A stretch of DNA of 64,000 nt from Bacteroidota bacterium (GTDB lineage Bacteria; Bacteroidota; Bacteroidia; B-17B0; Aurantibacillaceae): contig JACPOC010000022.1 in assembly GCA_016185125.1 (NCBI GenBank), forward strand, positions 124,001 to 188,000, written 5' to 3'. Shown piece by piece: positions 17,753-26,053 of the stretch. Under the pieces are notes generated by a model. It ran no database searches. It saw nothing but the letters and a program-made list of their open reading frames with translations, and was not told the DNA's origin. Every line of letters starts with the position of its first letter. The first letter of the stretch is position 1. The position numbers were made by a program, and so were the translations under genes.

Positions 17753-19861
17753 TTATTTTTTAATTATTTTTTGTTGACTAAGTTTTAAATAGTTCTCGTT
17801 ATCTTTTTGCAGATAATTATAAACCGCATCTTGCACGCGTACTTTCTTTTCTCCCGGCTTTGCTTTTTTATAATGATTTTCCTGCTTGCGGTCAATGATT
17901 CTTACTTTGGTATTACCTGAAAGTTGTATCTCAATAATATCCTTAATTTGTTTTCTTAACTCTTCGCTGTAAATGGGCACAGCTACTTCGCTGCGGCTAT
18001 CCAAATTACGGCTCATCCAATCGGCCGATGAAAGGTATATTTTTTCCTGGCCATTATTATAAAATATAAATACACGCGTATGTTCAAGATATTTATCTAC
18101 AATACTGTAAGCTTTTATATTATCGCTCCACCCTTCATAATCTGTTACCAGAGAGCAAATTCCTCTGATAATAAGTGTGATTTTAACTCCGGCTTTGCTT
18201 GCTTCATACAACTTTTCAATCATTTCCTTATCAACAAGGCTGTTCATTTTTAAAGTAATAGCGGCCTTCTTTTTCTTTTTTGCAAATTGTATTTCTTTAT
18301 TAATGAGTGCTATTAATTCGAGGCGCATAAAAAATGGCGCTACCAAAAGATCTTTAAATTGAAATACTTTAAAATTGTTTTCGTAAAAATCAAATACCTT
18401 ACTCAGGTCGTCTGAAATTAATTTGTTGGCGGTTAGCAGTGAAAAATCGGTGTAAATGCGCGCGGTTTTTTCATTAAAATTGCCCGTGCCAATGTGCGAG
18501 TAATTACAAATTTTGCCACTTTCTCGGGTGGTGATTAAAATTAATTTAGAATGCACTTTAAGACCTGGTACACCGTAAATTACTTTAGCGCCTTCTTCCT
18601 GAAGTTTGTTTGCCCAGTAAATATTATTTTCTTCATCAAACCGAGCCTGCAATTCAACCAGCACCGAAACTTTTTTTCCGTTTTTTACTGCGTTAATAAG
18701 CGCATTGGCAATTTTAGAGGAATCGGCTGCCACACGGTACAATGTAATTTTAATGCTCTCTACTGTTGGATCAATGGATGCTTCGCGCAGTAAATGTATA
18801 ATATGATTGTAAGTATGGTAGGGATAATGCAAAAGAATATCGCGCTCTTTAATGGCTTTAAGAGTAGTAAAAGGATTTTTAATTAAATATTTATGTTTTA
18901 AGGCAGGCGGATGATTGTAAACCAGATCTTTTTCCCCTGGATTAGGGAAATTCATAAAGTCTTTAAAATTATGATAACGTCCTCCGGGAATAGCATTGTC
19001 CTTTTTTGACATCCCCAACTTTTTCATAATATACTTAAGCATATCGTTAGGCATGGCTACATCGTAAACAAAGCGAACAGGCAGGCCTTGTTTTCGTGCT
19101 TTTACGCTTTTTGATATTTTTTCAATCATACTCTTGCTTACATCGTTATCCATTTCCAACTCAGCGTCTCGAGTAAGTTTTATGTTGTAAGCTTCTACAG
19201 TTCTATAACCAAAAACATCAAAGATCTGATCGGTGTTAAAGCGGATAACATCGTCCAGTAGAATAATATAATTTTTTTTACCTTGCTTGGGAAGCACTAC
19301 AAAGCGTGAAGTTATTTTGGAAGGGATTTCAATAAGAGCGAATTTGTTTTTTTGCTTAGATAAAATGGATTCCAGTTTTAAATAAAGATAGCTTGCTTTG
19401 TCCTTCATGTAAGGAAAAGGTTTACTGTCATCTATCATTACCGGAAATAAATTGGAAACAACTTCGTGACTGAAATAGTCTCTTACAAAATTCTGTTGAG
19501 TGGGACTTAATTCTTTTTCGTTGGTTAAAAATAAATTACTGGCAGCAAGTTCTTTTATTAATTCCTGATAAATATCTTCAAATCTGTTTTGCTGAGCTAT
19601 TACCCTTCTTTGTAACAACGTCAAAAGTTCTTTAGGATCTTCCCCATAAACGGCAATTGCCTTTTTTCCTAATCGCGATAAGCGACGTACGGTTGCTACA
19701 CGCACCCTGTAAAACTCATCACGGTTGTTGCTAAATATGCCAAGAAACTTTAAACGTTCTATAAGGGGCGTGGTTTTATCAGCGGCTTCCTGCAGTACAC
19801 GTTCGTTAAACGAAAGCCAGCTAATTTCTCTGTTAATATAGGGTGTTGCCTTTTTCTTCAT
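17753..19861 (-). CDS. ppk1: Polyphosphate kinase 1
   Basis: Ppk1 moves the gamma phosphate of ATP onto polyphosphate chains, reversibly. The 702-residue length fits. The N domain starts with YINREISWLSFNERVLQEA, a signature of the family. Two PLD-like catalytic domains follow. The phosphorylated His lies in GLKVHSKLILI near residue 436, followed by HIGTGNFNEKTARIYTDFSL, and the second domain carries YLSSADWMSRNLDSRSEVAVP near 640. It is the first large gene of the polyphosphate/c-di-AMP block, 12 bases downstream of the sixA-like gene. Confidence 0.96.
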   Translation of the reverse strand: MKKKATPYINREISWLSFNERVLQEAADKTTPLIERLKFLGIFSNNRDEFYRVRVATVRRLSRLGKKAIAVYGEDPKELLTLLQRRVIAQQNRFEDIYQELIKELAASNLFLTNEKELSPTQQNFVRDYFSHEVVSNLFPVMIDDSKPFPYMKDKASYLYLKLESILSKQKNKFALIEIPSKITSRFVVLPKQGKKNYIILLDDVIRFNTDQIFDVFGYRTVEAYNIKLTRDAELEMDNDVSKSMIEKISKSVKARKQGLPVRFVYDVAMPNDMLKYIMKKLGMSKKDNAIPGGRYHNFKDFMNFPNPGEKDLVYNHPPALKHKYLIKNPFTTLKAIKERDILLHYPYHTYNHIIHLLREASIDPTVESIKITLYRVAADSSKIANALINAVKNGKKVSVLVELQARFDEENNIYWANKLQEEGAKVIYGVPGLKVHSKLILITTRESGKICNYSHIGTGNFNEKTARIYTDFSLLTANKLISDDLSKVFDFYENNFKVFQFKDLLVAPFFMRLELIALINKEIQFAKKKKKAAITLKMNSLVDKEMIEKLYEASKAGVKITLIIRGICSLVTDYEGWSDNIKAYSIVDKYLEHTRVFIFYNNGQEKIYLSSADWMSRNLDSRSEVAVPIYSEELRKQIKDIIEIQLSGNTKVRIIDRKQENHYKKAKPGEKKVRVQDAVYNYLQKDNENYLKLSQQKIIKK

Positions 19862-19873
19862 TATCCCACAAAT

Positions 19874-20380
19874 CTACTCTTCATTTTTAAAATTCTTAGG
19901 AAATTGATAAAAAGAAAGTTCTCCCTTTACCGAACTAACTTCTCGCCAATCGTTTACAGAAAACTTTATGCCTATAATTCCGCAGGTTGGGATGTTATCG
20001 ATAAAAAATTCGTTTATTAATTTGTTGCAGCTTTCGGTAACTGTTGGGTTATGACTAAATACTGCCAATGTGTTTATTGCCGCAGGCTGCTGCTGAAGTA
20101 CAGAAAGAAAATTGTTGTAAGTGCATTCGTAAATAGTTTTATCAAGCATAAAGTTATTCATATCAAAATTTATCGTTCTTGCAAAAATAAGCGCTGTATT
20201 TAAGGCTCGTGTAGCAGTACTCGATAAAATTTTATCAGGCATAGGCACGTTTTTAAGGAACCACTGACTCATAAAATAGGCATCGTTATAGCCTCTTTCG
20301 TTTAATGGTCTGTCAATGTCTTTTAAAAACTGAGTTCCCCAATCGCTTTTGGCATGCCGTATCAAATATAATTGTTTCAT
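19874..20380 (-). CDS. SixA-like histidine phosphatase
   Basis: The 168-residue protein begins with YLIRHAKSDWG, the RHG-type motif of the histidine phosphatase (phosphoglycerate-mutase-like) superfamily, where the His near residue 8 takes the phosphate. The second catalytic His is in VFSHNPTVTE near 110, and STATRAL near 55 supplies a conserved Arg. Short length and the RHAKS form fit the SixA branch, which removes phosphate from phosphohistidine proteins. Substrate here is unknown. Placement just before ppk1 suggests a link to phosphate metabolism, but this is inference. Confidence 0.85.
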   Translation of the reverse strand: MKQLYLIRHAKSDWGTQFLKDIDRPLNERGYNDAYFMSQWFLKNVPMPDKILSSTATRALNTALIFARTINFDMNNFMLDKTIYECTYNNFLSVLQQQPAAINTLAVFSHNPTVTESCNKLINEFFIDNIPTCGIIGIKFSVNDWREVSSVKGELSFYQFPKNFKNEE

Positions 20381-20524
20381 TGGTTAGTATCCACGATATG
20401 GATTGTTTGTATCTTTAATTTTATGGTGAAGATACGAAGGATTATTAGCTGTTATTAATGTTTGAAAAGTAGACCCAAATAAAAAAAATAAAAACAATAG
20501 TTTTACATAAAATAATGCTTTGTT

Positions 20525-21745
20525 ATGAGCAATAATTCAACAGTTAAGTGCCCAAGTTGTAATCATGAGTTTCAGATAGGAAATGCCTTGGCTCTGGAAA
20601 TAGAAAGTGAGATTAAAGGAAGATATTTGAAGCGTTTTAACGAAGACAAGCAAAAACTGGAAGCCGAAAAGGCTCTTCTTGTGCAACAATCAGAGCATCT
20701 TAAAATGCAGTCTGAGAATCAGGAACGCGTTATTTCTGATAAATTAAAGCTGGCTAAACAGCAATTAGAGCAGGAAGCCATTAAAAAAGCTGCCGATGAA
20801 ATGCAGATTCAAATGGATTTGCTTAATAAGGAAATAAGGGAGAAATCGCAAAAACTTAAAGAAAGTCAAACAAAAGAACTTGAACTTTTATATAAAGAGA
20901 AGCAATTAAAGGAAAAAGAGGAAACTTTTAAACTAGAATTTGAAAAGCAATTACTGGAACGGCAGAAGGAAATAGAAGAAAAGGTTAAAAAAACTGAAGG
21001 CGAGCGTTCGGATATGAAGATAAAAGAGCTTGAAAAAAAGCTTAGCGATCAGGTAGAACAGCTTGAACTGATGCGCCGTAAAGCGGAACAAGGCAGCATG
21101 CAGCTGCAGGGCGAAGTTCTGGAACTTGCGCTGGAAGATTTACTCCGATCTTCTTATCCTTTTGATAAGGTGGAAGAGGTTGCAAAGGGAATAAAAGGTG
21201 CTGATTGCATTCATCATGTTAGAAATCATCTGGCTCAGCCCTGCGGAAAAATTATTTATGAAAGCAAGCGTACGAAAGCTTTTGCTGGAGATTGGATTGA
21301 CAAGCTCAAAACGGATATGCGTTCGCAACAGGCCGATTTAGCAATACTAGTAACCGAAACTTTGCCCAAAGAAATGGATTCGTTCGGATTTAAAGACGGC
21401 GTGTGGATTTGTAAATTCTCTGACATTAAAGCTTTGTCTTTTATTTTGAGGGACAGTTTAATTAAAATCAACACCGCAGTAGTAAGTCAGGAAAATAAAA
21501 CCGACAAAGCGCAACTAATTTATTCTTATGTTACCGGTATAGAATTCAGGCAAAACATTGAAGCCATACTCGAAGGATGGCTGGCTTTAAAAGACGGCAT
21601 TACGCGCGAAAAAATACAGATGGAGAAAATTTGGAAGGAACGCGAAAAGCAAATTGATAAAACCTTAACCAATACAGCTCAGTTTTACGGATCCATAAAA
21701 GGTATTGCCGGAAATGCCTTAGGGGATATTAAACTCCTTGAATAA
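20525..21745 (+). CDS. DUF2130 coiled-coil protein with a nuclease-like core
   Basis: The 406-residue protein has an N-terminal zinc-knuckle-like CPSCNHEF (9-16), a long coiled coil (about 30-195, Glu/Lys/Gln rich) and a DUF2130 domain (about 200-390). The domain shows an acidic helix ELALEDLL, then GADCIHHV and KIIYESKRTKAF, which read like the E, D and E-x-K positions of a PD-(D/E)XK nuclease fold. The nuclease link is my inference. It resembles a chromatin- or DNA-associated filament protein, but the family has no settled function. It is monocistronic. Confidence 0.82.
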   Translation: MSNNSTVKCPSCNHEFQIGNALALEIESEIKGRYLKRFNEDKQKLEAEKALLVQQSEHLKMQSENQERVISDKLKLAKQQLEQEAIKKAADEMQIQMDLLNKEIREKSQKLKESQTKELELLYKEKQLKEKEETFKLEFEKQLLERQKEIEEKVKKTEGERSDMKIKELEKKLSDQVEQLELMRRKAEQGSMQLQGEVLELALEDLLRSSYPFDKVEEVAKGIKGADCIHHVRNHLAQPCGKIIYESKRTKAFAGDWIDKLKTDMRSQQADLAILVTETLPKEMDSFGFKDGVWICKFSDIKALSFILRDSLIKINTAVVSQENKTDKAQLIYSYVTGIEFRQNIEAILEGWLALKDGITREKIQMEKIWKEREKQIDKTLTNTAQFYGSIKGIAGNALGDIKLLE

Positions 21746-22108
21746 AATGACTATAGGATAAAAATGAGGTTTTTGTTAGCGGCATCTTTGCGAGGGGATT
21801 TTCTCCGGAAGCAATCTTTTCAGTTTAAAAAGGGCACGCAGATAACGTTGGTAAAGCAGTTTAAATGATTCGTGAAGAGCCGGCGTTGGTTGTGAATTGC
21901 TTCATGATAATGTTAGCAAGTACGGGTTCTCCGCGTTAGGGATGGAGGCATTTGTTTGAGCTCTTTTATGTTTGTCCAGCAAGGCAAACATAAAAAGCGA
22001 GTGCCGAGAGCCCGGCCCTTGCGCTTGACAAAAAAATCTGGCGCAAGGGAAACGCCCAAAATTCGTTTATTTTTATGCCTTAATAATTGTTGTAATTTTG
22101 GAGCTCTT
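21746..22108 (+). other. 363-base intergenic region with structured element
   Basis: No convincing gene is present. The right half can fold strongly. GCGTT (21933-21937) can pair with AACGC (22051-22055), GGG (21939-21941) with CCC (22011-22013) and GGCA with TGCC. TTTTATGTTTG (21964-21974) pairs with CAAACATAAAA (21985-21995). CCCTTGCGC (22016-22024) pairs with GCGCAAGGG (22041-22049). I recall similar GGGATGGAGGCA...TGCCGAGAGCCC elements between genes of other Bacteroidota, but cannot name a family. It ends about 50 bases before the CocE ATG. The left half (21746-21925) shows nothing clear. Confidence 0.55.
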
Positions 22109-23980
22109 ATGAAAACACTTTTTACCATCTTTTTTCTAAGCGCTGTGGCCTTAAACGCGCAAACCATTGACAGTACTTGGATGGTTACCAATTACAACAA
22201 GCAGGAAGTAATGATACCCATGCGCGATGGTAAAAAATTATTTACCGCTATTTATTCGCCTAAGATTAAAGGTGGCAAACATCCTATATTGATGATGCGC
22301 ACGCCTTACTCGGTAGCGCCTTATGGCAAAGCCTTTAGTTCGCGAATTTACGGAGGGCATTGGGCTAATTATTTAAAAGAAAATTACATTATTGTGATGC
22401 AGGATGTACGCGGACGTTACATGAGCGAAGGCGATTTTGTGGATGTAAGGCCCTTTATAGAAAACAAAAAAAATAAAACAGATATCGATGAAGCAAGCGA
22501 TACGTACGACGCAGTAGATTGGCTGATAAAAAATGTGGCGGATAACAATGGCAATGTTGGCTTTTTTGGAATTTCTTACCCCGGCTTTTACAGCACCATG
22601 GCTGCGCTCAGCAATCACCCGGCGGTAAAGGCGGTTAGTCCGCAAGCCCCGGTAACAGAATGGTTTTTGGGAGATGATTTTCATCACAACGGCGCTTTTG
22701 CCTTGATGGATGGCTTTCAGTTTTATTACAGTTTTGGTGTACCGCGCCCTAAGCCGGTAACTAATTATGGCAACGATTTTAATTTTCCTACAAAAGATAA
22801 TTACGATTTTTATTTGAAACAAGGGGCTTTAAAAAACTACAGAAAATACATGGGCGATAGCATTAAATTTTGGAACGACTTGATGGATCACCCGAACTAC
22901 GATGAATTCTGGAAAGCGCGCGACGCCCGAAGAGCTTGTAAAAACATTAAGCCCGCCATGCTGGTGGTTGGCGGAACCTTTGACGCGGAAGATTGTTACG
23001 GCGCTTGGAATTTATACAAGGCTATTGAAAAGCAAAGCGCAGCTACTAATAATAAATTGGTAATGGGGCCTTGGTTTCATGGCGGATGGAGCAGGGGAGA
23101 TGGTAGTTATCTGGGAAACGTTAGGTTCGGGGCAAAAACGGCTAAGTATTATCAGGAAGAAATTGAATTGCCTTTTTTTAATTATTATTTAAAGGGGAAA
23201 GGCGATGTGGCAAAAATTGCTGAAGCTACCGTGTTTTTTACGGGAGAAAATAACTGGAAAAAAATGGAAAGCTGGCCGCCTGCTAAAATGGAATTTGAAA
23301 CAATTTATTTTAGCGATGATCAAAAACTTTCATTTAGCAAACCCAATTCAAATTCATCCTTTACAAAATACATCAGCGATCCTAAAAAACCGGTTCCTTA
23401 CACCGAAGATGTTCATCTGCGCCGCACGCGTGAATACATGAGTGATGATCAGCGCTTTGCCGCCAGAAGAACGGATGTTTTGGTGTTTGATACCGGTATT
23501 TTAAATGAAGATCTTACGCTGGCGGGGCCTGTAATTGCCGATTTAAAAGTGAGTTTATCTACTTCCGATGCTGATTTTGTAGTGAAGTTGATTGATGTTT
23601 TCCCTGATAATTTTAAATATGACACTTCTTATTGTTGCAAAGGGAATGAAAGAGTAGAAATGGCGGGTTATCAGATGTTGGTTCGGGGAGAAATAATGCG
23701 CGGGAAATTCAGGAACAGTTTTGAAAAACCGGAGGCTTTTACTCCCAACAAAACCGAAACCGTGAAATTTGAATTGCCGGATGTAGCACATACTTTTAAA
23801 AAAGGACATAAGTTAATGATCCAGATACAAAGTTCGTGGTTTCCGGTGTTTGACAGAAATCCGCAGCAATTTGTGGATATTTATAAATGCGATGATAAAG
23901 ATTTTGTTCCAAGTGAAATAAAAATATTTCATCAGGCAGACGCGGCGTCATCGGTTCAGTTGCCGGTGTTGAGGAAGTAG
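22109..23980 (+). CDS. Secreted CocE/NonD family hydrolase
   Basis: From ATG 22109 the product is 623 residues with a signal peptide (1-19, cut after LNA). It has an alpha/beta hydrolase domain (about 30-370) with the nucleophile in GISYPG near residue 153, the Asp in GGTFDAEDCYGAW near 292, and the His in GPWFHGGW near 326. A cap region lies between, and a C-terminal jelly-roll (about 390-620) with DTGILNEDLTLAGPV and HKLMIQIQSSWFP. CocE-like enzymes are X-Pro dipeptidyl-peptidases or acyl/ester hydrolases. The substrate here is unknown. A longer frame to 21956 runs through the structured intergenic element and is not convincing. Confidence 0.9.
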   Translation: MKTLFTIFFLSAVALNAQTIDSTWMVTNYNKQEVMIPMRDGKKLFTAIYSPKIKGGKHPILMMRTPYSVAPYGKAFSSRIYGGHWANYLKENYIIVMQDVRGRYMSEGDFVDVRPFIENKKNKTDIDEASDTYDAVDWLIKNVADNNGNVGFFGISYPGFYSTMAALSNHPAVKAVSPQAPVTEWFLGDDFHHNGAFALMDGFQFYYSFGVPRPKPVTNYGNDFNFPTKDNYDFYLKQGALKNYRKYMGDSIKFWNDLMDHPNYDEFWKARDARRACKNIKPAMLVVGGTFDAEDCYGAWNLYKAIEKQSAATNNKLVMGPWFHGGWSRGDGSYLGNVRFGAKTAKYYQEEIELPFFNYYLKGKGDVAKIAEATVFFTGENNWKKMESWPPAKMEFETIYFSDDQKLSFSKPNSNSSFTKYISDPKKPVPYTEDVHLRRTREYMSDDQRFAARRTDVLVFDTGILNEDLTLAGPVIADLKVSLSTSDADFVVKLIDVFPDNFKYDTSYCCKGNERVEMAGYQMLVRGEIMRGKFRNSFEKPEAFTPNKTETVKFELPDVAHTFKKGHKLMIQIQSSWFPVFDRNPQQFVDIYKCDDKDFVPSEIKIFHQADAASSVQLPVLRK

Positions 23981-24067
23981 TTTTTTTATGAACGAGACCA
24001 ATCCCGCAATCGTTATGCGCAGTAATAAAACTATTTTTGAGGAGCGCGCTTCAGCACAGTTAATTGT

Positions 24068-25054
24068 TTAAAGCACATTATACTCTGCCAAAAAAACCAC
24101 CAGGGCGCAAAATAATAAAAGGGTTAAAATAGTATTCGCAATTTTTATTTGCTTAAGCGAAAATAAAAAATCTCCTATAAAAATACTTAAGGGCAAAGCG
24201 TAGGTTAAAATAATGCCTGAAGTGTTGGAGCCTCCCGAAAAAAATCCGAAGATGGACATAAAGGCAAACCATAATAAAAATGATTTTGTTCTTTGTTTTT
24301 TTACCGTGTTGCCAAAACCGTTAATAATGTTTGAAAAAAGCGATAAAATAAACAACACCGTTAACAGAAGAGATAGCGGCACATAATATTCGCTAAAAGA
24401 AGGCAATTTGAGCGAGTTAAAAAACAATTGCGCGGCCTTTATAAAATACCATTGATTAAAGTCGCTCAGATAAGCAACACATTCAAAGAGCATAAGCGGC
24501 GAAGCAAAGCCAAGCAAGGCCACAAGCCATTCGCGCCAATAAAACGGACGTAAAATAAGGAGGGTAATAAAAAAGAGAGGAAAATTAATAATGCTAGATA
24601 TACTGATAAACGAAGATACGGATAGCCAAAAAGCGGCTACATAAATTTGATTTAATGAATTTTCTTCACGGTAGGTTTTAAGCAACTTATAAACCGCGTA
24701 AAGCACAAATACATTGGTAAATATTTGGGGGCTTAACTGAAAGGGATTAAGGCAGGCTACACTTAAAAGCATAAAAATAAAAACCGGGAAATAATTTTGT
24801 TTTTCAACCACTTCTTGTTTTACGGCTATAAAGCTTATAATAATAGCTCCCAAAGCAATAAATGAATAATTAAGAGCGACAATCAGAAACTTGCTTTGGA
24901 TTTTATTGGCATAGAAGTTATAAAAGAGGTTTGGGTAATTATTAAATTCAATACCCTTGAACGAAAAACAAGAAGTTAAAGCGCATATAAATAAAAATGC
25001 GCCTAAAAAGGCAATTCCGCCTCTGATACCTTTATTAAGTACACTTGCGAACAA
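24068..25054 (-). CDS. Polytopic membrane protein, DUF6427-like
   Basis: The 328-residue protein has about nine to ten hydrophobic helices and little else. A central PFQLSPQIFTNVFVLYAVYKLL segment and an RPFYWREWLVALLGFASP segment near residue 172 match what I recall of DUF6427, a Bacteroidota family of unknown role. The start is a TTG (25052-25054), since no ATG gives a complete first helix. It is divergent from the small membrane-protein gene at 25115, a pairing that fits a DUF6427/DUF6341 neighbourhood. Confidence 0.65.
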   Translation of the reverse strand: MFASVLNKGIRGGIAFLGAFLFICALTSCFSFKGIEFNNYPNLFYNFYANKIQSKFLIVALNYSFIALGAIIISFIAVKQEVVEKQNYFPVFIFMLLSVACLNPFQLSPQIFTNVFVLYAVYKLLKTYREENSLNQIYVAAFWLSVSSFISISSIINFPLFFITLLILRPFYWREWLVALLGFASPLMLFECVAYLSDFNQWYFIKAAQLFFNSLKLPSFSEYYVPLSLLLTVLFILSLFSNIINGFGNTVKKQRTKSFLLWFAFMSIFGFFSGGSNTSGIILTYALPLSIFIGDFLFSLKQIKIANTILTLLLFCALVVFLAEYNVL

Positions 25055-25114
25055 ATTTTTTTGTATCTAAAATATTCCTATTTTTGTTGCCGTAAACTTA
25101 CTAATTTAATACTT

Positions 25115-25327
25115 ATGAATTCTTTACTAATAAGCTTAATGGTTACTTGGACGGATATTTTCGAAGGCATTGGATGTTTTTTTCAATGGATTTTTAAAGG
25201 AATGCGGGTTTTCGGGCAGGTTCCTAATGTTATAATCTGGATTCTTATTATTGGTATTTTAACATATTGGTGTATGCGCTTGGCTCGTTACAAAAAAGAG
25301 GCGCATCGCAACGGCACCATTGAATAA
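25115..25327 (+). CDS. Small membrane protein, DUF6341-like
   Basis: From ATG 25115 the product is 70 residues: an amphipathic start with WTDIFEGIGCFFQWIFKGMR, one firm transmembrane helix (about 35-55) and a basic tail. Size, helix position and the FEGI...F pattern resemble the DUF6341 family of Bacteroidota. Function unknown. A possible -7 box TATTTTTG lies at 25079-25086, with a short spacer to TTG at 25061. An in-frame TTG start at 25061 would add residues encoded by the promoter region and is less likely. Confidence 0.6.
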   Translation: MNSLLISLMVTWTDIFEGIGCFFQWIFKGMRVFGQVPNVIIWILIIGILTYWCMRLARYKKEAHRNGTIE

Positions 25328-25392
25328 AAAGGAGTTAAAGAAATTTCTGATTTTTCGTCGTTATCGAAGATGTTAAGGTTTACAGGAAGCGT

Positions 25393-25884
25393 TTATCCGC
25401 CCACTAATTTTCGTTTTTTATTGAGCTCTAATCGCCTAAATTTAAGAGAAAAATATAAACTTGTGCCACACAAAGCCGCGAAAGTCAAAGGTATAGTGTT
25501 CACCCACCACAGTTTGCGCTTAAACCCCATAGCTAGCAGCATTGAACTTTCCAACATTAATAACAATGTAACACCAAACCTAAGATCATTTTTCACCCGC
25601 TTTCTTTTTATTTTTTGCATTTCACCGTAATTTAAGGGGAGTGCATTTTTAGTCGTATCCCGACAGGCAGTTTCTATAATTTTCAAAAATGTTTTATCGC
25701 TGATGGCTTTAGATTGGTACTTAAATTCAAGGTTGTGAAGTGATACCCCGTCCACAAGGCCGTGGTTTTTTGTTTTTATAATGGATGGTTTTAAAGAATC
25801 AATTAAGCCATTTGCAAATTTTATAAAGCGAATGTTTTTTTTGTATTCATAAAATACATATCCATTAGGTTTTTTATATTTCAC
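25393..25884 (-). pseudogene. 3' part of a frameshifted exported protein gene
   Basis: The 163-residue open frame begins at GTG 25884 with KYKKPNGYVFYEYKK and continues with a FANGLIDS segment. It has one or two hydrophobic helices (about 105-150) and a basic tail. Its start reads like the middle of a well-known Bacteroidota protein type, in which a signal peptide is followed by D-x-(I/L)-x-L-x-x-G ... E-I-x-x-x-x-I-K-Y-K-K ... N-G-x-V-Y. The missing first part is present just upstream in another frame (25889-26026). The break is around 25889-25892, where GATT may stand for an original GATATT. Function of the family is unknown. Confidence 0.6.
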
Positions 25885-25888
25885 GTAT

Positions 25889-26026
25889 TTAATCTTTATT
25901 ACTAATCTCTTTGATAATTACTATTTCCCTAAAGCCGGAGGTGAGAAACAGAGTGTCTTGAGATAATAATTTTACAGAACAAAAAATTAAAAATACAACA
26001 GCGGTTAAATTTTTAAAGCGAATCAT
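25889..26026 (-). pseudogene. 5' part (signal peptide) of the same frameshifted gene
   Basis: ATG 26026 opens a 45-codon frame that ends with TAA at 25891-25889. It encodes a clear signal peptide (about 1-22, ending LLSQ) and then DTLFLTSG and EISNKD. Joining it after EISNKD to the next frame, with two bases restored, gives I-K-Y-V-K-Y-K-K-P-N-G, the expected continuation. I therefore treat both parts as one broken gene of about 210 codons. Confidence 0.55.
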
Positions 26027-26053
26027 AATAATTTAAGTCAAATAAAAAAAAAT

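Noticed and set aside
21956-22108. N-terminal extension of the CocE hydrolase
   Set aside because: The extension is encoded by the structured intergenic element and is rich in basic residues. ATG 22109 starts a clear signal peptide.
23988-24071. 27-codon plus-strand frame after the CocE gene
   Set aside because: It overlaps the end of the convergent membrane-protein gene and has no recognisable content or promoter.
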